DNA of 64,000 nucleotides from Heliocidaris tuberculata (GCA_025618425.1 CM046844.1:6543347-6607346); one strand, 5' to 3'; shown: positions 46,616 through 58,550, counted from the stretch's first letter. Numbers and translations are program-made. Notes: generated by a model from the letters alone, not told the origin.

Positions 46616-47717
46616 CAGGGCGTATAAAAAACGTATACCCAACTTTGGAAGCTTAGTATAAAACTTTTACATCCTGTGTGACCTTGAAAATTATTTCATG
46701 GTAAAAAGTAACTAATATTCTGTCCAATGATACCTTATTTACTACTTTGCTGGCACAGATGACTAAGTACCAGGATTTTCAAAAAGAACCTTCAAAATCC
46801 CTTTGTTCCACGTTTTGGTTGATGCAACAAAATGTGGATCAAAACCACATGCCTGTGTTACTTTATTCTTATAAGTCCCTTTAAACATTAATTCTTATTT
46901 GTGCCTTAATGGTTTGTGTTTAGAAGTTAAGCATGGTGTTTAAGCCTTCATTGGGCCGTAATTCAGCTCATGCAAGGCTAATTTTAATTCAGTTTGCCCA
47001 GCTTGCAAACTTCATATTGTATGATATCATCTTGACACAAAATGCTCTCCAGATTTGTCAATTGCACCATCTCACCTAAATAAGGTATTGACTCGAACAG
47101 CACATGATGTCAATGTTAAACTAACTTCAAGGAATAATGAAAGGTGAGAAAGGCTATACATTTGTTGATAACTACTTAGGAAATCGAAAGTGGACTTTCA
47201 TGATAATGATGGCACCCCGAATAGTTTTTGTTCACTGTGAATGACTCGCCTATGAAGGGCTTATCTGAAACAAGGGATACGGAGGAAGCCAAGTTAACTT
47301 TGTGTCATTATTAAAGACAAGCAGAGTATTATAAATATAAAAAGTATTTTTGGGGAATTTTTGTTGATGTTTGCTTTTTAAATGCCAAAAATCAATGAAA
47401 AAAAAACAACAAAAAAACAACAAAAAAAAACAAAACAAAACAAAAAACTTCGCAATCGTTAACAGACTGAAACAAATAATAATTTCATTAATGGCATTTG
47501 ACATCCACGCTTTGCTTCAGCCCTAACTTGGTACACGTGGACTTAGACACGATCTTTTAAAAACTCTGGTGCTCGGTCATTCGTGGCAGCAAAGTTATGA
47601 ATAAGGTGTCAGTGGACAGAATATACTTTTTACCATGAACTAAATCTGAAGGTCACGGAATATGTCAATTTTATGTACGAAGCTACCAAAGTTGGGTATA
47701 CTTTTTTATACACTCTG
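46616..47717. mobile_element. 1.1-kb inverted-repeat DNA element flanked by ATA
   Basis: Left CAGGGCGTATAAAAAACGTA and the complement of the right end, CAGAGTGTATAAAAAAGTAT, both continue into TACCCAACTTTGG. Subterminal arms also pair (ACCTTGAAAATTATTTCATG with CATGAACTAAATCTGAAGGT). ATA lies at 46613-46615 and 47718-47720. No transposase frame. Tc1/mariner-like by end style; the 3-bp duplication is atypical, so the class is open. Confidence 0.75.
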
Positions 47718-47720
47718 ATA

Positions 47721-48320
47721 GTGCCTATAATACATCTACGATTACGTTATTACCCCGGTCATCGGATTCACGCTTGCCGGCACACAATGCATGCACCTTC
47801 TCCACACCACTGCTTGGGGGAGCATTCCATGCAGCCAGTCTCCTTTTTTCGGGCGCGCATATATGCTAATCCAATCACACTGACTTTCGCATCCTACCTG
47901 GGGGGGGGGGGGGGGGGGGGGGGGAGAGAAGCAATGTAGATAAAATGCCTTGTTCAAGGACATTTTACCCCAAACTTTCCCTTAAAATAACTTTAAAAAC
48001 ATAATGACATGACATAAACAGCTTGCATGGTTATGGAGAAATAAGTGAATCTTCAACATGATTCGGGAAAATTACAGAAATAAAGAAGAACATAAACAAA
48101 TAGCATTAATTTTAGTATTCTCGTCTCAATTTTATGCCAAATGAAAAATTCTTAGGATTAAAGATAAACCCTCTTCCCGTTCTTCAATCTTCCCAAAGGG
48201 CTTGAAGACAAAAACAAAAAAACATTCTCCTGAGAAAACGTGAAAACAAACATATCAATCTTTGGTACATAATTAAAGCTTCACATCCATCATGTTAATA
48301 CGACTTAATCTGTCCACGGC
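47721..48320. other. Noncoding stretch with a long G run
   Basis: Poly-G at 47901-47923. No gene recognised. Confidence 0.45.
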
Positions 48321-48324
48321 ATCG

Positions 48325-48440
48325 TTTCAAGAAACCGTCATAAATACAAGTTCGCTGACATCGCATTTAAACGTATACGCGTGTCTCGCTTTTCAATGGG
48401 ACGTCGGCGAACTTATATACTTTACGACGGTTTCTTGAAA
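48325..48440. repeat. 116-bp hairpin
   Basis: TTTCAAGAAACCGTC at the left pairs with GACGGTTTCTTGAAA at the right; AAGTTCGC pairs with GCGAACTT further inward. Possibly a small MITE. Confidence 0.6.
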
Positions 48441-48779
48441 TACTGCCCTGGGTACCATTGCTATTGATGTGCTTATACAGATCCAGGAATGTGGGAACAT
48501 TCGTCAAAGTGGGGACATTACAAAAAATAGTGAATAAGTGGAATATGGAGGTCGAAGGAGCACCTTCAAAACCTTTAAAAAAAATAGTATTCATGTAAAT
48601 CTCTGAATTGAATCTATGAACTGAGCCTTCTCCTCCTCTCTTAATTTGAGTAATACAATTTTTGAATGAATTATTAACTTTCTCTAGAGATCTTTAATCT
48701 CGATACCCACTCATTTATGTCCTTTGTTTTTCCTTACAAAATACTGGCTTAAGTTAAAAAATGTTTTCATATTTTAACT

Positions 48780-48885
48780 GTATTTTTGTTTGTATGACCA
48801 TCATGGACAGGTATGCACTTTTATGTTTTTTATATTGAGTGAAATAAAGAATCCTGAATCTTTAATCTTGAATCTTGAAATTTAT
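48780..48885 (+). repeat. Probable LINE 3' tail
   Basis: TGACCATCATGGACAGGTAT, then a (TTGAATC/TTTAATC)n-like tail. No coding sequence is left. Confidence 0.35.
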
Positions 48886-48930
48886 GTAATGTAAATGGCA
48901 AAGCAATTGAATTCCTGCATTTTTAATAGG

Positions 48931-49086
48931 CAGTGGCGGATCTAGGCAGGGGCGCCAAGAGCGCTCGCCCCTTTAATTTTTCTGTTTTGTGATTTTTACT
49001 GTGAGAGGGGGATACCCCCTCCCACATTCTCCGCTCCCTCGCCGCTTGCCCCCCCCCCCATTTCAAATTCCTGGATCCACCATTGA
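48931..49086. mobile_element. hAT-like MITE
   Basis: Ends CAGTGGCGGATCTAGG and CCTGGATCCACCATTG are imperfect inverted repeats of the same style as 16314-17289. ATAGG lies directly outside both ends (a partial duplication). The GGATCCGCCCCAATG block at 49375-49390 may be the end of a second such element. Confidence 0.65.
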
Positions 49087-49390
49087 TAGGTGGCTGGTAA
49101 ACTGCTAATCGAGCGAAGTGCGTGAGCTACCTGAGCAAGCTGACAGCTGTTAGTCATATACATATACATTATTATTAATATATTTTTTCAGACAGGGAGA
49201 TTATATTTATGTGTATATTTTTGTTGGTGCAAATTCTGATCTGACAAATAAAAAGGAAAAGAAAAGTGGGTTCTTGGGTTGAGGGGTGGGGGGGGGGGGT
49301 AGATAGAAACACACATTCAACACACATTCGTATACTTTAGATTTAGTTGGGGGGCGTGTGCCCCCTTCATCCTCTGGATCCGCCCCAATG

Positions 49391-50200
49391 TAGGGGAACA
49401 TTCTAAACAAAATAAGGCGGAGTCAAGATAAGAGGATAGCTAGGCGCGGGGTCATTTAAGGAAGATACGTATAAACGAGATCAAGATTGATCACTGCCAC
49501 ATCGATGAGATAGGTGTATGACGTATGCCGACATTATGTTCGTCATTAGTAAGTTTTTCCCCTTCCTCACTTGAAAATGTGGAAAATTAGATTTAAGAAT
49601 AAGAAGAAAAAAATCAGAACCACAAAATAAAAGATTCTTGCAGGGGGAGGGGGAAATGAAAAGCCTAGAATGTTGTTGTTGTTGTTGTTTTTGGTTGGTT
49701 TGTTGGCGTTTTCCATCGGTGATTGGATGATTTTCGCCAGGCAGTATGAGAGGGCGATGTTTTCCTCTCTCGGTGTCACAGATCGTGCCGTATTTTTGCT
49801 CTGTGGGATCGACAATGGCCTTGGGTGGCGTTGTGCACTGAAGATTAATATTAGTTTGAGTGCAGTTACCTTATTATATTTGTTATTGAGCATGTTATTA
49901 TAAAGAAGACTGTAGGAAAGGATGAAGAAGACGTATATTAGATAGATTCAATTTGTTATGTTTAGAGGTTAGTTTGTGGCCCTTATCGTCAAAAGGAAAG
50001 ATCGGTGATTTATAGCCAATGTATAAATCCGCATCAGTAGCAGCATCAGAAACACCTGTCATGTTCTTACCTCTTTTATAGTCTACAACTATAAAGAAAA
50101 TTTCCTTAATATCATAAATTCTAGTGCTGTATACACGTGACGATAAATATCACTACCTAACTTTAATGTTGATAATACAACTAACTGTAATGCTCTTTGA
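49391..50200. other. Noncoding stretch
   Basis: A 77-codon plus-strand frame at 49670-49903 begins in a GTT repeat and shows no family motif. Nothing else recognised. Confidence 0.4.
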
Positions 50201-50204
50201 GCAT

Positions 50205-50480
50205 CATAATTCGTTGTACCTTCCACTTCCTTTTATGAAAGTTACCACCTTTCCTATATATTCCTCATTTCTTAGTAGGTGACATACTTTTGGATTTTTT
50301 GTCTCAAGTACACTATACATTCTATTTCTTTGTCTTGCGTATTTTGGGCATACTAATAAAGTGTTCAATTGTTGCTGCTGTTTGGCATTCTTCACATAGT
50401 CAAGTGTTGTGTTTTTTATTTAGATATTTATAGTAATTCAGATTACATTTACCTAGTCTAAATTGGAAGAATGATCTCTA
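50205..50480 (-). mobile_element. Degenerate LINE C-terminus (Cys/His motif)
   Basis: On the minus strand, fragments LFQFRLGKCNLNYYKYL-like, then CEECQTAATIEHFI and LLVCPKYARQRNRMYS, appear in two frames. They match the C-terminal Cys-x2-Cys...EH...C pattern of many non-LTR retrotransposon polyproteins. A frameshift and a stop interrupt it. Confidence 0.6.
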
Positions 50481-50719
50481 TATACGGAAAAAAAATCTTC
50501 CGTATAGAGATCAGTGAATAGGGATCACTTTACTTCTGTAATACTTTTGTCAAGAGATGGCGTCCGACCACAATTCCGTCGGCAGCATCATGGAAATATA
50601 GTTATGCAGCAGCTTATCACGTTACCGAGGAACGTAACTCCAATTAGTTCCTGGCCGATTCAGCCGCGAGCTAGTAGCTAGCGCATATCCCGTACCGTGT
50701 GCATGTGGTGTGTAAAATA

Positions 50720-50750
50720 TACCAAAGTACGGTACCGTACCGGTACCAGC
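50720..50750. repeat. GGTACC palindrome cluster upstream of exon B
   Basis: Overlapping TACGGTACCGTA and ACCGGTACC palindromes, about 200 bp before exon B. Regulatory meaning unknown. Confidence 0.4.
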
Positions 50751-50945
50751 ATTGTGTGTGTGTATATTGCATAGGCTATATATAGGCAGCGCAAACCGGA
50801 ACTGGAGTTTGATAACTTCGGCCAACTCTTTCAAACAAGTCCGTAATTCCTTCATTAACCGAACTAATGATTGTTGGCATTGTCTATCGTGCCTAACGTC
50901 ATTAGAATAATTACTATTTGAGACTTGAAAGAGAGAGAGGAAAAG

Positions 50946-51130
50946 ATGACGGACCAAAGAAGAGCGAAGTTGGAAAAGGCAGCGATGATGATGAGGAGCG
51001 TTGATGAAGATGGTGTTGGCTCGAAAAAGGAAGGAGAGGATGATGAAAATGTTTCGGCCGTGCCGAGCCGACGCCGGACGGTGATCGAAGGCCCTGGGTT
51101 GTCCCGTGCACGGATGCTGGGCGGGATGCG
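50946..51130 (+). CDS. First coding exon B, paralogous in layout to exon A
   Basis: ATG at 50946 (context AAAAGATGAC). 61 codons plus two bases end at donor GCG|GTAAGA. The protein starts with a charged MTDQRRAKLEKA and a methionine run. It continues with SKKEGEDDENVSAVPSRRR, parallel to SPKKEREDDDDIAIMPVRRR of exon A, and ends LSRARMLGGMR in the same phase 2. An in-frame TTG lies upstream but ATG is preferred. The rest of the gene is not seen before 64000 and may lie beyond. Function unknown; the antisense 221-codon frame is considered a shadow. Confidence 0.55.
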
Positions 51131-52208
51131 GTAAGAATGAAGGAGAGGGGGGGGGGGGGGGGGGGAAGTTAGGGGAAAAGTGGACCGAAATCATGAAAGT
51201 AAAAGAAACAGATCCAACTTTGAAAGTAAAATATGATTTGTATTGTTGCATAAGCCATATAACTCGATTTAGATTTGGGGCTTTCAAAATTGCTTTTGCC
51301 CGATTAAATTTTGCATGCTGTCAATAAATTCAATCTTTCAGATAAAATTAAAAAAAAGAAAAAAAAAAGAATTATGTGAGAATATGAAATCCAGAATGGA
51401 CTGTGATGTTAATTCTGAATTAAAAGAAAAGTTTCAGTTTGGGAAATCTAACCCAAAAATTTGTGAACAAGACTGAGATTGAGAAAGAATTGTAGGTAGA
51501 CTAATCAGTGAATGTGAATGGAAGCTTGTGTGAGATGTTGGAAGATATCATTCATGTGTCATCTATGTAGGAGTGTTAGTCTGGGTTTTAGTGAAAGTGA
51601 ATGGTTAATTGAGAGCAACTGCAAAATGAATCTTTATTAATTAGGCCCTACCTTGGAGTGTATTAATCTCAATTGGGATTTTTGTTTGTCATGATGCTGA
51701 TCATCGTGATGAGCAATTGTAGAGGTGCTACATTGTCAAACTTTATGTAGGGTTAGACCCTATGCAAGGTTAGACACTTATGCAAGGTTATTGAAGATAA
51801 CCTCGCACTCTACCTTCATACCGTGAGCAATTGCCTCCCATAGCAAGTGTGTGATATCTTGCACATACATGTATATGTGTGCGATAGAGGAGCAAGATCA
51901 CCGACCAAAAACAGCCTGAAAATTTCATTTGATTAAGATAATAAAGATCCTTTGATAGGATCTGGCATGAAATTAGATATTCTATCATTCTAAAATGTAG
52001 AAGGAAGTATTTTCTCAAAATTTTGCCGATTATTGGTGTTTTTACCTCTTCAACTTTGAGGTCGTGACAGGCCGAAATTGACACAGCTCCATTATAGTGA
52101 TGGTCCCGTGAGTGGGTTAGACCAAACTCACAATGCACTTTGAAGGCCATCCTTATCATCTCTAACCTTCAGCTAATTCAGTCAGTGTACTTTTTGTTAT
52201 CCAGACCA
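51131..52208. other. Presumed intron B, proximal part
   Basis: Poly-G at 51148-51168. A 123-codon minus-strand frame at 51788-52159 has no motif I recognise. CTATGCAAGGTTAGAC-type units repeat near 51745-51790. Confidence 0.35.
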
Positions 52209-52353
52209 GGGCCCTGTTTCATAAAACTTGTTGTCAGTAACAAGTTACAATACAGTTATAAGCTACTGAAATACTTGCATCTGATTGGCTTAGAGCTAAT
52301 TTGTCATAGATCGATGAAAGATGTTAATTATAATAAATTATGAAACTGGGTCC
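52209..52353. mobile_element. MITE family k, copy 2
   Basis: GGGCCCTGTTTCATAAAACT at the left and ATGAAACTGGGTCC at the right. Shares GCATCTGATTGG and TTATAAGCTACTGAAAT-like interior blocks with 10771-10918. Confidence 0.7.
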
Positions 52354-52668
52354 ATATCATTATTTCGTTGAGTGCCTAGTAGAAGCGTGGTAAATAATAT
52401 GTGAACATTTCTAGAAAAATGCATAATTTTGACCTTGCTTTTAGTTTTACTCTATGAATAATGCATTTTAGTCCACATATTAGCTAAATTGATAACAGAT
52501 ATGGTTTAGGTTAGAAAATTCATACTGCTTCTCTTTTTCTTTTTTATCTTTCAGTATAAAACTAAAACATTGAAACTTTGACCCCAATTTTTGTTTTCGC
52601 CTCTTCAGACAATGATTGTGTGCCCAGGCTCCCACTGATCAGTAATTGATCAAGTAGGATCACCTTAA

Positions 52669-53596
52669 AGTAGAATTTCATTGATTTTGAATATTGATTT
52701 AATTTTTATTATTGCATAGGTGAAGCTTAGATTGAACAAGGTTCATCAAAATTCAACGCTTGGAAACATTTGAAGTAATGATTATTATCAATTATAAAAT
52801 GATATAACACAGCCCCGCTATAGCACCTATAGAGCTCTTTGAACGCTGCTGGGATATGTGACGTCATACCGGGGAGCAATCCTTCCTAAGCAGACGATGC
52901 CCCATAACATCTTACACATTTTCAGTGCCTGTTTTGTCATCTCATCTTCACTTATTTCTCTTTCTTCGCTAGCCTCAGTATAAATGTTTATTTGTTGCCT
53001 CACTCTATCCTGCATGGTATTATTTTGATGAAAAATGCAGCGTTAAAAAAATAAAGGAATCAATCGCTTGTAAACAAAATAAGATGCCATTGTATTTTCA
53101 GCTGCATGCGCTGCGGCATGTCGGCGTTTCAAGAGGGAACGAATACCATCCATGCTATAATTCAGCGGGCTTTACAATTCGAAAGTGTGATTTCTTTGAT
53201 TGATCATTGACCCTTATCATGACTTTTTACAAACAAAAGATTTTAGTTACTAGAAACGATTTCACTTCCCTTTTAGAATGATGTGAAATACGGTCATGGT
53301 GAAACACACCAAACTCTTTATTATTTAAAAATAATTGCATTGCAGTTACGTTCACTTGATATAGGACGTCGTCTGCTTAGGCAGGATTGGTACCTGATGT
53401 GACGTCATGAAAACATGGGTATATTTCTGGCGAATCGCTCGGATATCCCAGATGCTGAGAAGCGTTTTTATTTGTGCCATTTTTTAATCATCAAACACGC
53501 AGTTAACGTAAAACTTATACGATTACCATCTGCAAGCTTTCTAGTTTCTAGAGATACATTATTGAGCATATTTGTGATTTGCTTTGAATATCTACT
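52669..53596 (+). mobile_element. TTAA-flanked element, family b, copy 2
   Basis: 928 bp, same ends as 26598-27528, TTAA at 52665-52668 and 53597-53600. It carries a few private differences (for example TCTTTCTTCGCTAGCCTCAG where the other two have TCTTACTTCACTAGCGTCAG), so copies 1 and 3 look closer to each other. Confidence 0.88.
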
Positions 53597-53600
53597 TTAA

Positions 53601-54235
53601 AAAAGAAATAGTGAGATTTCTGATTTGGCTACGTGTACAGTGTATATTTTTTACATTTTGTTTTCAAGAATTCTTTTTAATAGAGCTTTACAGGAGTAGA
53701 TCTATATAAATGTCCCTAATATTTTTGTGCATGTTTCTCTCTTTAATATCTTATAAAAATATACATATCCTTGTACATTTACTACAGGTTTCATCAGTGA
53801 CTTGTACAAGGCAATCGAAACTGATTATTAGATTTATTTATGTTACCTAAGATAGATCTGATATCAGTTTTACATTTATTGGTCCATCATTATGACCATT
53901 ATGAATAAATAGTAGGTACATAGTTATGGTACTAAATTGCAGGCTCTGTAGAAGAGGGTAAGGTCTATTCAGAATATCCTTTCAGTTTCATAAGTAACTG
54001 CAGAATTGTATACATGTTGTATATACTTTAAAGATACATGTATAAGCTTTTATTTTTTTTAATGAGACATTACAGAAAAATCACACACTCTTTAAAAGAA
54101 CATCATCATCATCATCATCATCATCATCAGTATACAGAATGAAGAGGTAGTCCTGTTAAAACTTCTGTTCATTCCTTTGAGTGATACATGTTCCAACCTA
54201 CACTATAGTTAAGTGAGCATACATGTACATGCATA
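53601..54235. other. Noncoding stretch
   Basis: Includes a (CAT)n run at 54101-54128. Nothing else recognised. Confidence 0.45.
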
Positions 54236-54237
54236 AT

Positions 54238-54580
54238 GGGTGGAGAATTGTGGAAGGATTTTGGTGACAGGTGTTGAGAGGACCAATGTTTGTCCAATTG
54301 ATGTTTACATGAATTTAGTGAGGTTGCGGAGACGACAGGTGAAGGAAGACTATTCCAAATCTAGACCACTTTCTGACTAAAACTGTTTCTTCTTTGAGCT
54401 GTATTACTGTTCTTGTAGAGCTTCTGGTGGTGTCCTCTGGTAGATCCATGAGTAGCAGAAGTGAAGAAAAGATTTTAGTCAGAATTGATGAGTCCATTCA
54501 TGATCTTGTGCACTTCTATCATATTGCCTCTATTTCTGCTGTAGTGCAGGGAGTACATGTACATACCAAGGCCCTTTAAT
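54238..54580 (-). mobile_element. Degenerate LINE reverse-transcriptase C-terminus
   Basis: The minus-strand frame reads YSLHYSRNRGNMIEVHKIMN, then LFFTSATHGSTRGHHQKLYK, NSFSQKVV, a stop, and IWNSLPSPVVSATSLNS...LDKHW. These blocks follow the order of C-terminal motifs in CR1/Jockey-like non-LTR elements. In-frame stops show that it is dead. Confidence 0.75.
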
Positions 54581-54721
54581 CTGGTTTGGTATGGTACATT
54601 GTACATAGGTGCTTGAGCTCAGAAACTAACTTTGTGGCTGTACATGTAAGTGTTTTTCCCCCTCAAGTTCTATCTTGGTGTGGGTATGCATCAGAGTCAA
54701 TCAAATCCAATCTGACTTTAA

Positions 54722-55210
54722 AGGGGGTACCCAATGCTGAAACAATGTTAGTTCATTTAAAAGATCATGATTTTATTAGAAGAAAATCATCTGCCTTAAT
54801 TTTTTTTTTAAATTCGTGTTGCCAGAAAATCCCCGAAATATGGTAAGATTTCAGGATATTTTGGACCCTCAGCTGTGTCCCAATTTCAGCTAGGTAACCA
54901 CAATGACGTCAAAGTGGTTACCTTGTCGCGCAATTATAGCAAAATGCGCGCAAGGTGTAATGCATTTTGTACAGTCTAGCGCGCAACACATCTGCAATAC
55001 GCGAACCTGGGTAACCACTTTGACGTCATTGTGGTTACCTAGCTGAAATTGGGACACAGCTGAGGGGCCAAAATATCCTGAAGTCTTACCATATTTCGGG
55101 GATTTTTCTGGCAACACGAATTTAAAAAAAACTTAAGGCAGATGATTTTCTGCTAATAAAATCATGATCTTTTAAATGAACTAACATTGTTTCAGCATTG
55201 GGTACCCCCT
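54722..55210. mobile_element. TTAA-flanked near-perfect palindrome, family d
   Basis: 489 bp with arms of about 200 bp (AGGGGGTACCCAATGCTGAA at the left; its complement at the right), separated by an 85-bp loop with several GCGC motifs. TTAA borders at 54718-54721 and 55211-55214. The strongest hairpin in the window. Confidence 0.9.
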
Positions 55211-55214
55211 TTAA

Positions 55215-55770
55215 GTAGGCTTTGATAAAAGCAGAAAATAAGAGAAACCAATCAGTGAATGTTTAAGGAAAATATGTAACAGAATAAGGGAGTTATTGAA
55301 TTTTAAGGTTGTGATCGATCAAATCCACATTGTCAACTAGATGTGATTTCCTTTAAAAAGCAATTCTTCTATAAACATTGTAAAATTATAAAAATTCAAT
55401 TTTCTTAGAAGTGAAAATTTGTTCATTATCATACCTGTGCCCTAGATATATTATTTTGATACACACCATATATACTTTCTTCACATCCCCTCATTAACTA
55501 AATTTATTTATGAATCATCAACCAAGAAAGGTATATATGTACATGTATGTTAAAAAAAAAAAAGATTATTTCTAATTATTTTATCAACCACAACAGGATA
55601 ATACCTCCTTTCCACTTCAGGTAAAAAGATTACACTTTTATTCAGCTAATAAAGCTTGTATTCATTTAGAAGAGAAAATTTAAATCATATGATCTTTATG
55701 CTTGTTAAACCCATAGCAGTACAGTGTCTCTTTTTTTTTTAGATGTTTTTTTTCATTATTTTGATTTGGA
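55215..55770. other. Noncoding stretch
   Basis: Near the end, TCAGCTAATAAAGCTTG (55644) and its inverted relative AGCTTTATTAGCTGAA (about 56414-56429) may bound a larger, eroded foldback spanning 55610-56460. This could hold the family h relic. Confidence 0.35.
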
Positions 55771-56125
55771 ATGCTAGGAGTTATGCATTATACATGAGTA
55801 GAAAGAGCAAAAAATCACAGAAATTTGTTAGTCTATTTCCAATGCAGTACATTATGCCATGCACGTTTAAGAGTGATTTCATTGAAACTAATCATTAAAG
55901 TCTCTAAATTGGCAACACATTGTAAAATATATATTCATTATTTTTGTGTGCAAATTGGCAGCATTTCTGTTAAATTTTGCAATTTTCATTCACATTAGTC
56001 ATTTAATAAACTTTTTTTTCAAACTATGAAGGAGTGGAAAATGAAAATAATTGTTGCCAATTTGAGGAGGGAAAAACTGATTAAGGTAGACCATAAGAAA
56101 ACTCTGAACTGCCATGAGTTAATGG
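55770..56125 (+). mobile_element. Diverged member of family h
   Basis: Shares AAATTGGCAACACATTG, a later GTTGCCAATTTGAGG and the ATGAGTAGAAAGAGCAAAAA block with 2276-2685 in the same order. The ends are lost. Confidence 0.5.
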
Positions 56126-56129
56126 TAAT

Positions 56130-57340
56130 CACAGAATTTCCAATTTGAGTGTGATTAATTATAGGAGTCTTAACAGTTATTTGAATGTTGAAACTTTATG
56201 GTCTTTTGTTACACTTATCTTATACACAAGAAAAACAATGGGAAAGCACTCTGAGATTCAACATAAAGACTTCTCAAAAAGAAAAGAGAAAAAAGATAGG
56301 AATAAAACTTTTCTTTTAATGCTTTTAATGTATTAATTGTCCATAACAGAATTTTTTTCGTTTACATGCATGAAGATCATGTGATTAAATTTTTCTCTTT
56401 TAAAATGAATACCAGCTTTATTAGCTGAATAAAAGTGTAATCTTTTTACCTGCAGAACTTTGAAAGTTTCTCTAAAGGACAAAATATGCTAATAGAGGTT
56501 TGAGGTATAACAATGTTGCTATTGTAGATCTAGCATATCATTCCCATCAATCACCCAGTGATAATGGTTGGTGGGCAGAATAATTTGCCATTAATCACTT
56601 CAACAAACGGTGATAATTTGATCAAATTTCCCTTTCCAATTAGATATGTGTATGTAATGATATTTAGGAAGTGATAAGTCAATGTTTCCTTTAGAGTATT
56701 TACTGAGTTGTGGGCTTGTGGCAAAATTATCCTTTCCATGCCATGGGTGGCAAATCCCACCTAAGAAAGTAAATGTTTTACAATCAGTTTGACTTTGAAC
56801 TATTTCTCTTCTTCCACAAGCAGAAATAGATACACATACAGTATATATATTTATTGTGAAGGCTGTTCCTACATATGTGTATATGATATAACCTGAATGA
56901 AATGTAGAACCCCAAATATGACTCCAATTCATTTTTTGATAGCTGTTTATACAATATGATACAAAAGAGGTCAAGGTACACTTCTCTGAAAAAAGGGAGA
57001 AAGAAATATGTACTGTCGCATAAGCCAGCTTTATCACGCAATGATTGTAGCATTATAGCTGGAGCTAATAATATTATTGAAAGCCAAGATATTATGTTCC
57101 AAAGTATATGGATGCATTGTTTGTTGTGCTGTGTGCTGTCTACAAATTATTATTCATGATTGAGGAGTTCAGGTGCACTTCAGTGAAAAAGAAACTATGT
57201 ACATGTACGTGTACTGTCACAAAAGCAAGCTTTATCATGATTGCTGCTGCTATTGAAAGCCAATTATGTATTATTTTCTAAAGTACATGGAGGCGTTGTT
57301 TCCTATCAGTATGCACTCTAAAAAATTAACAGTCATGATT
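56130..57340. other. Noncoding stretch with a loose duplication
   Basis: A block around 56955-57150 (GTCAAGGTACACTTCTCTGAA, AGCCAGCTTTATCACG, AGTATATGGATGCATTGTTT) recurs diverged at 57165-57305. This gives a tandem-like duplication of about 210 bp. Confidence 0.45.
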
Positions 57341-57342
57341 CA

Positions 57343-57480
57343 TGAGTGGTAGAGCAGGGGTCTCACTCTTGTGTTGGGGTGGTTCCTGTATTAAGCCTAT
57401 GTGAATAAGAAAATCCAGTAGTTAGTAGGTTAATTGGGAGGTCCTGGGTTTGAAACCAAATCGATGCACAAGTGCCCTTT
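57343..57480 (+). mobile_element. Degenerate tRNA-derived SINE
   Basis: GAGTGGTAGAGCAGGGGTCTC resembles a tRNA 5' half with an A box, and GGGTTTGAAACC (57446-57457) resembles a B box. The region between them is too long for a tRNA. Confidence 0.5.
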
Positions 57481-57493
57481 GGTCAGTTATTAA

Positions 57494-57890
57494 AGTGATT
57501 TGGTAACTTTGTAGAGGCTTGATAAAATCTGAGCTGCCTGGCCTTACATGTACATGCTATCAGTGTATGTAATATGGTGTAAAAATGAAACCCAGGAAAA
57601 AAAAAAAGCACTTCAAAATCATCATGTGCTTTACAAAAGTAAACATTTATGCAAGTGGCCGGAAATGCCAGACTCAATTTCCCCTATAGACTCAGTGTTA
57701 GACTAAAGCGTATGGCCATACGCTTTCGTAAATGGAAGTATTCAGTCATAGATATCTTAATAATAGCATTATATATTTGAAAACCTTTCTATGCCTGGCT
57801 ATTTATTTATCCTTCTGAACATCATTATACAAGACAGATTAAAATTCAACAATTTATTAAATGAAGCCTCCACAAAGTTACCAAATCCCT
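57494..57890. mobile_element. TTAA-flanked element, family i
   Basis: Left AGTGATTTGGTAACTTTGTA and right complement AGGGATTTGGTAACTTTGTG. TTAA at 57490-57493 and 57891-57894; the right TTAA is shared with the next element. Confidence 0.75.
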
Positions 57891-57894
57891 TTAA

Positions 57895-58550
57895 AGGTCC
57901 ACTGCAACCCAAATGCAAGTTGATTCCTGTTGATGTGCAGGGATGCATACAATTTATATTGTGTTATTCAAACATGAAATATGTTTCATAAATTGTAAAA
58001 ATATTTTTAAGATCATTTTCTGAAACATGCTAAGCTCTACCCTAAAAGAATGCTCCAGATGTCATTCCTGCAATGACATCATCTGTCAATCACTATTGAG
58101 CTAAGGAGAGACAGTGGAATGTAGCTTTGCCAGAGACAACCATGTGTTCTAATAGACCATACAATGCCTACAATGTAGGAGTTGTTATGTCAGACATGAT
58201 GTAGCATTACCAGGAAAATAATGGTAAAGAAGAGATATTGTTTGAAAGCATGCAATTCTATTGTGAGCATGTACTGAGCTAGGGGAAGTTATATTCCACT
58301 GTCTATTGTAGAATCTTAGTGTAGCTGACTGATGATTGACAGATGATGTCATTGCAGGAATGAGATCGGGAGCTTTTTTTTCAGGGTGGAGCTTAGATTG
58401 GAAAAAATGTTTCAAAAAACATTTAAAAATTTATGAAACATATATAAATGTTTGAATAACAGAATATTAGTTGTATGCATCCCTGCACATCAACAGCAAT
58501 AAACTTGCATTTGGGTTGTGTTTGGGTTGCGTTTGGGTTGCAGGGGCCTT
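57895..58550. mobile_element. TTAA-flanked foldback element, family e
   Basis: Left AGGTCCACTGCAACCCAAAT, right complement AAGGCCCCTGCAACCCAAAC. The arms continue for over 200 bp, including CCTGCAATGACATCATCTGT. A TTTGGGTTG unit is triplicated near the right end. TTAA at 57891-57894 and 58551-58554. Confidence 0.85.

Noticed and set aside
49670..49903. 77-codon hydrophobic frame resembling a membrane protein
   Set aside because: Starts inside a GTT repeat, has no splice or family support, and overlaps an equally long antisense frame.
50622..51287. 221-codon minus-strand frame
   Set aside because: Antisense to exon B and a poly-G tract; no motif, and exon B has a better donor and start.
51788..52159. 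123-codon minus-strand frame
   Set aside because: Composition random-like; no motif or splice support. Could be part of an unrecognised repeat.
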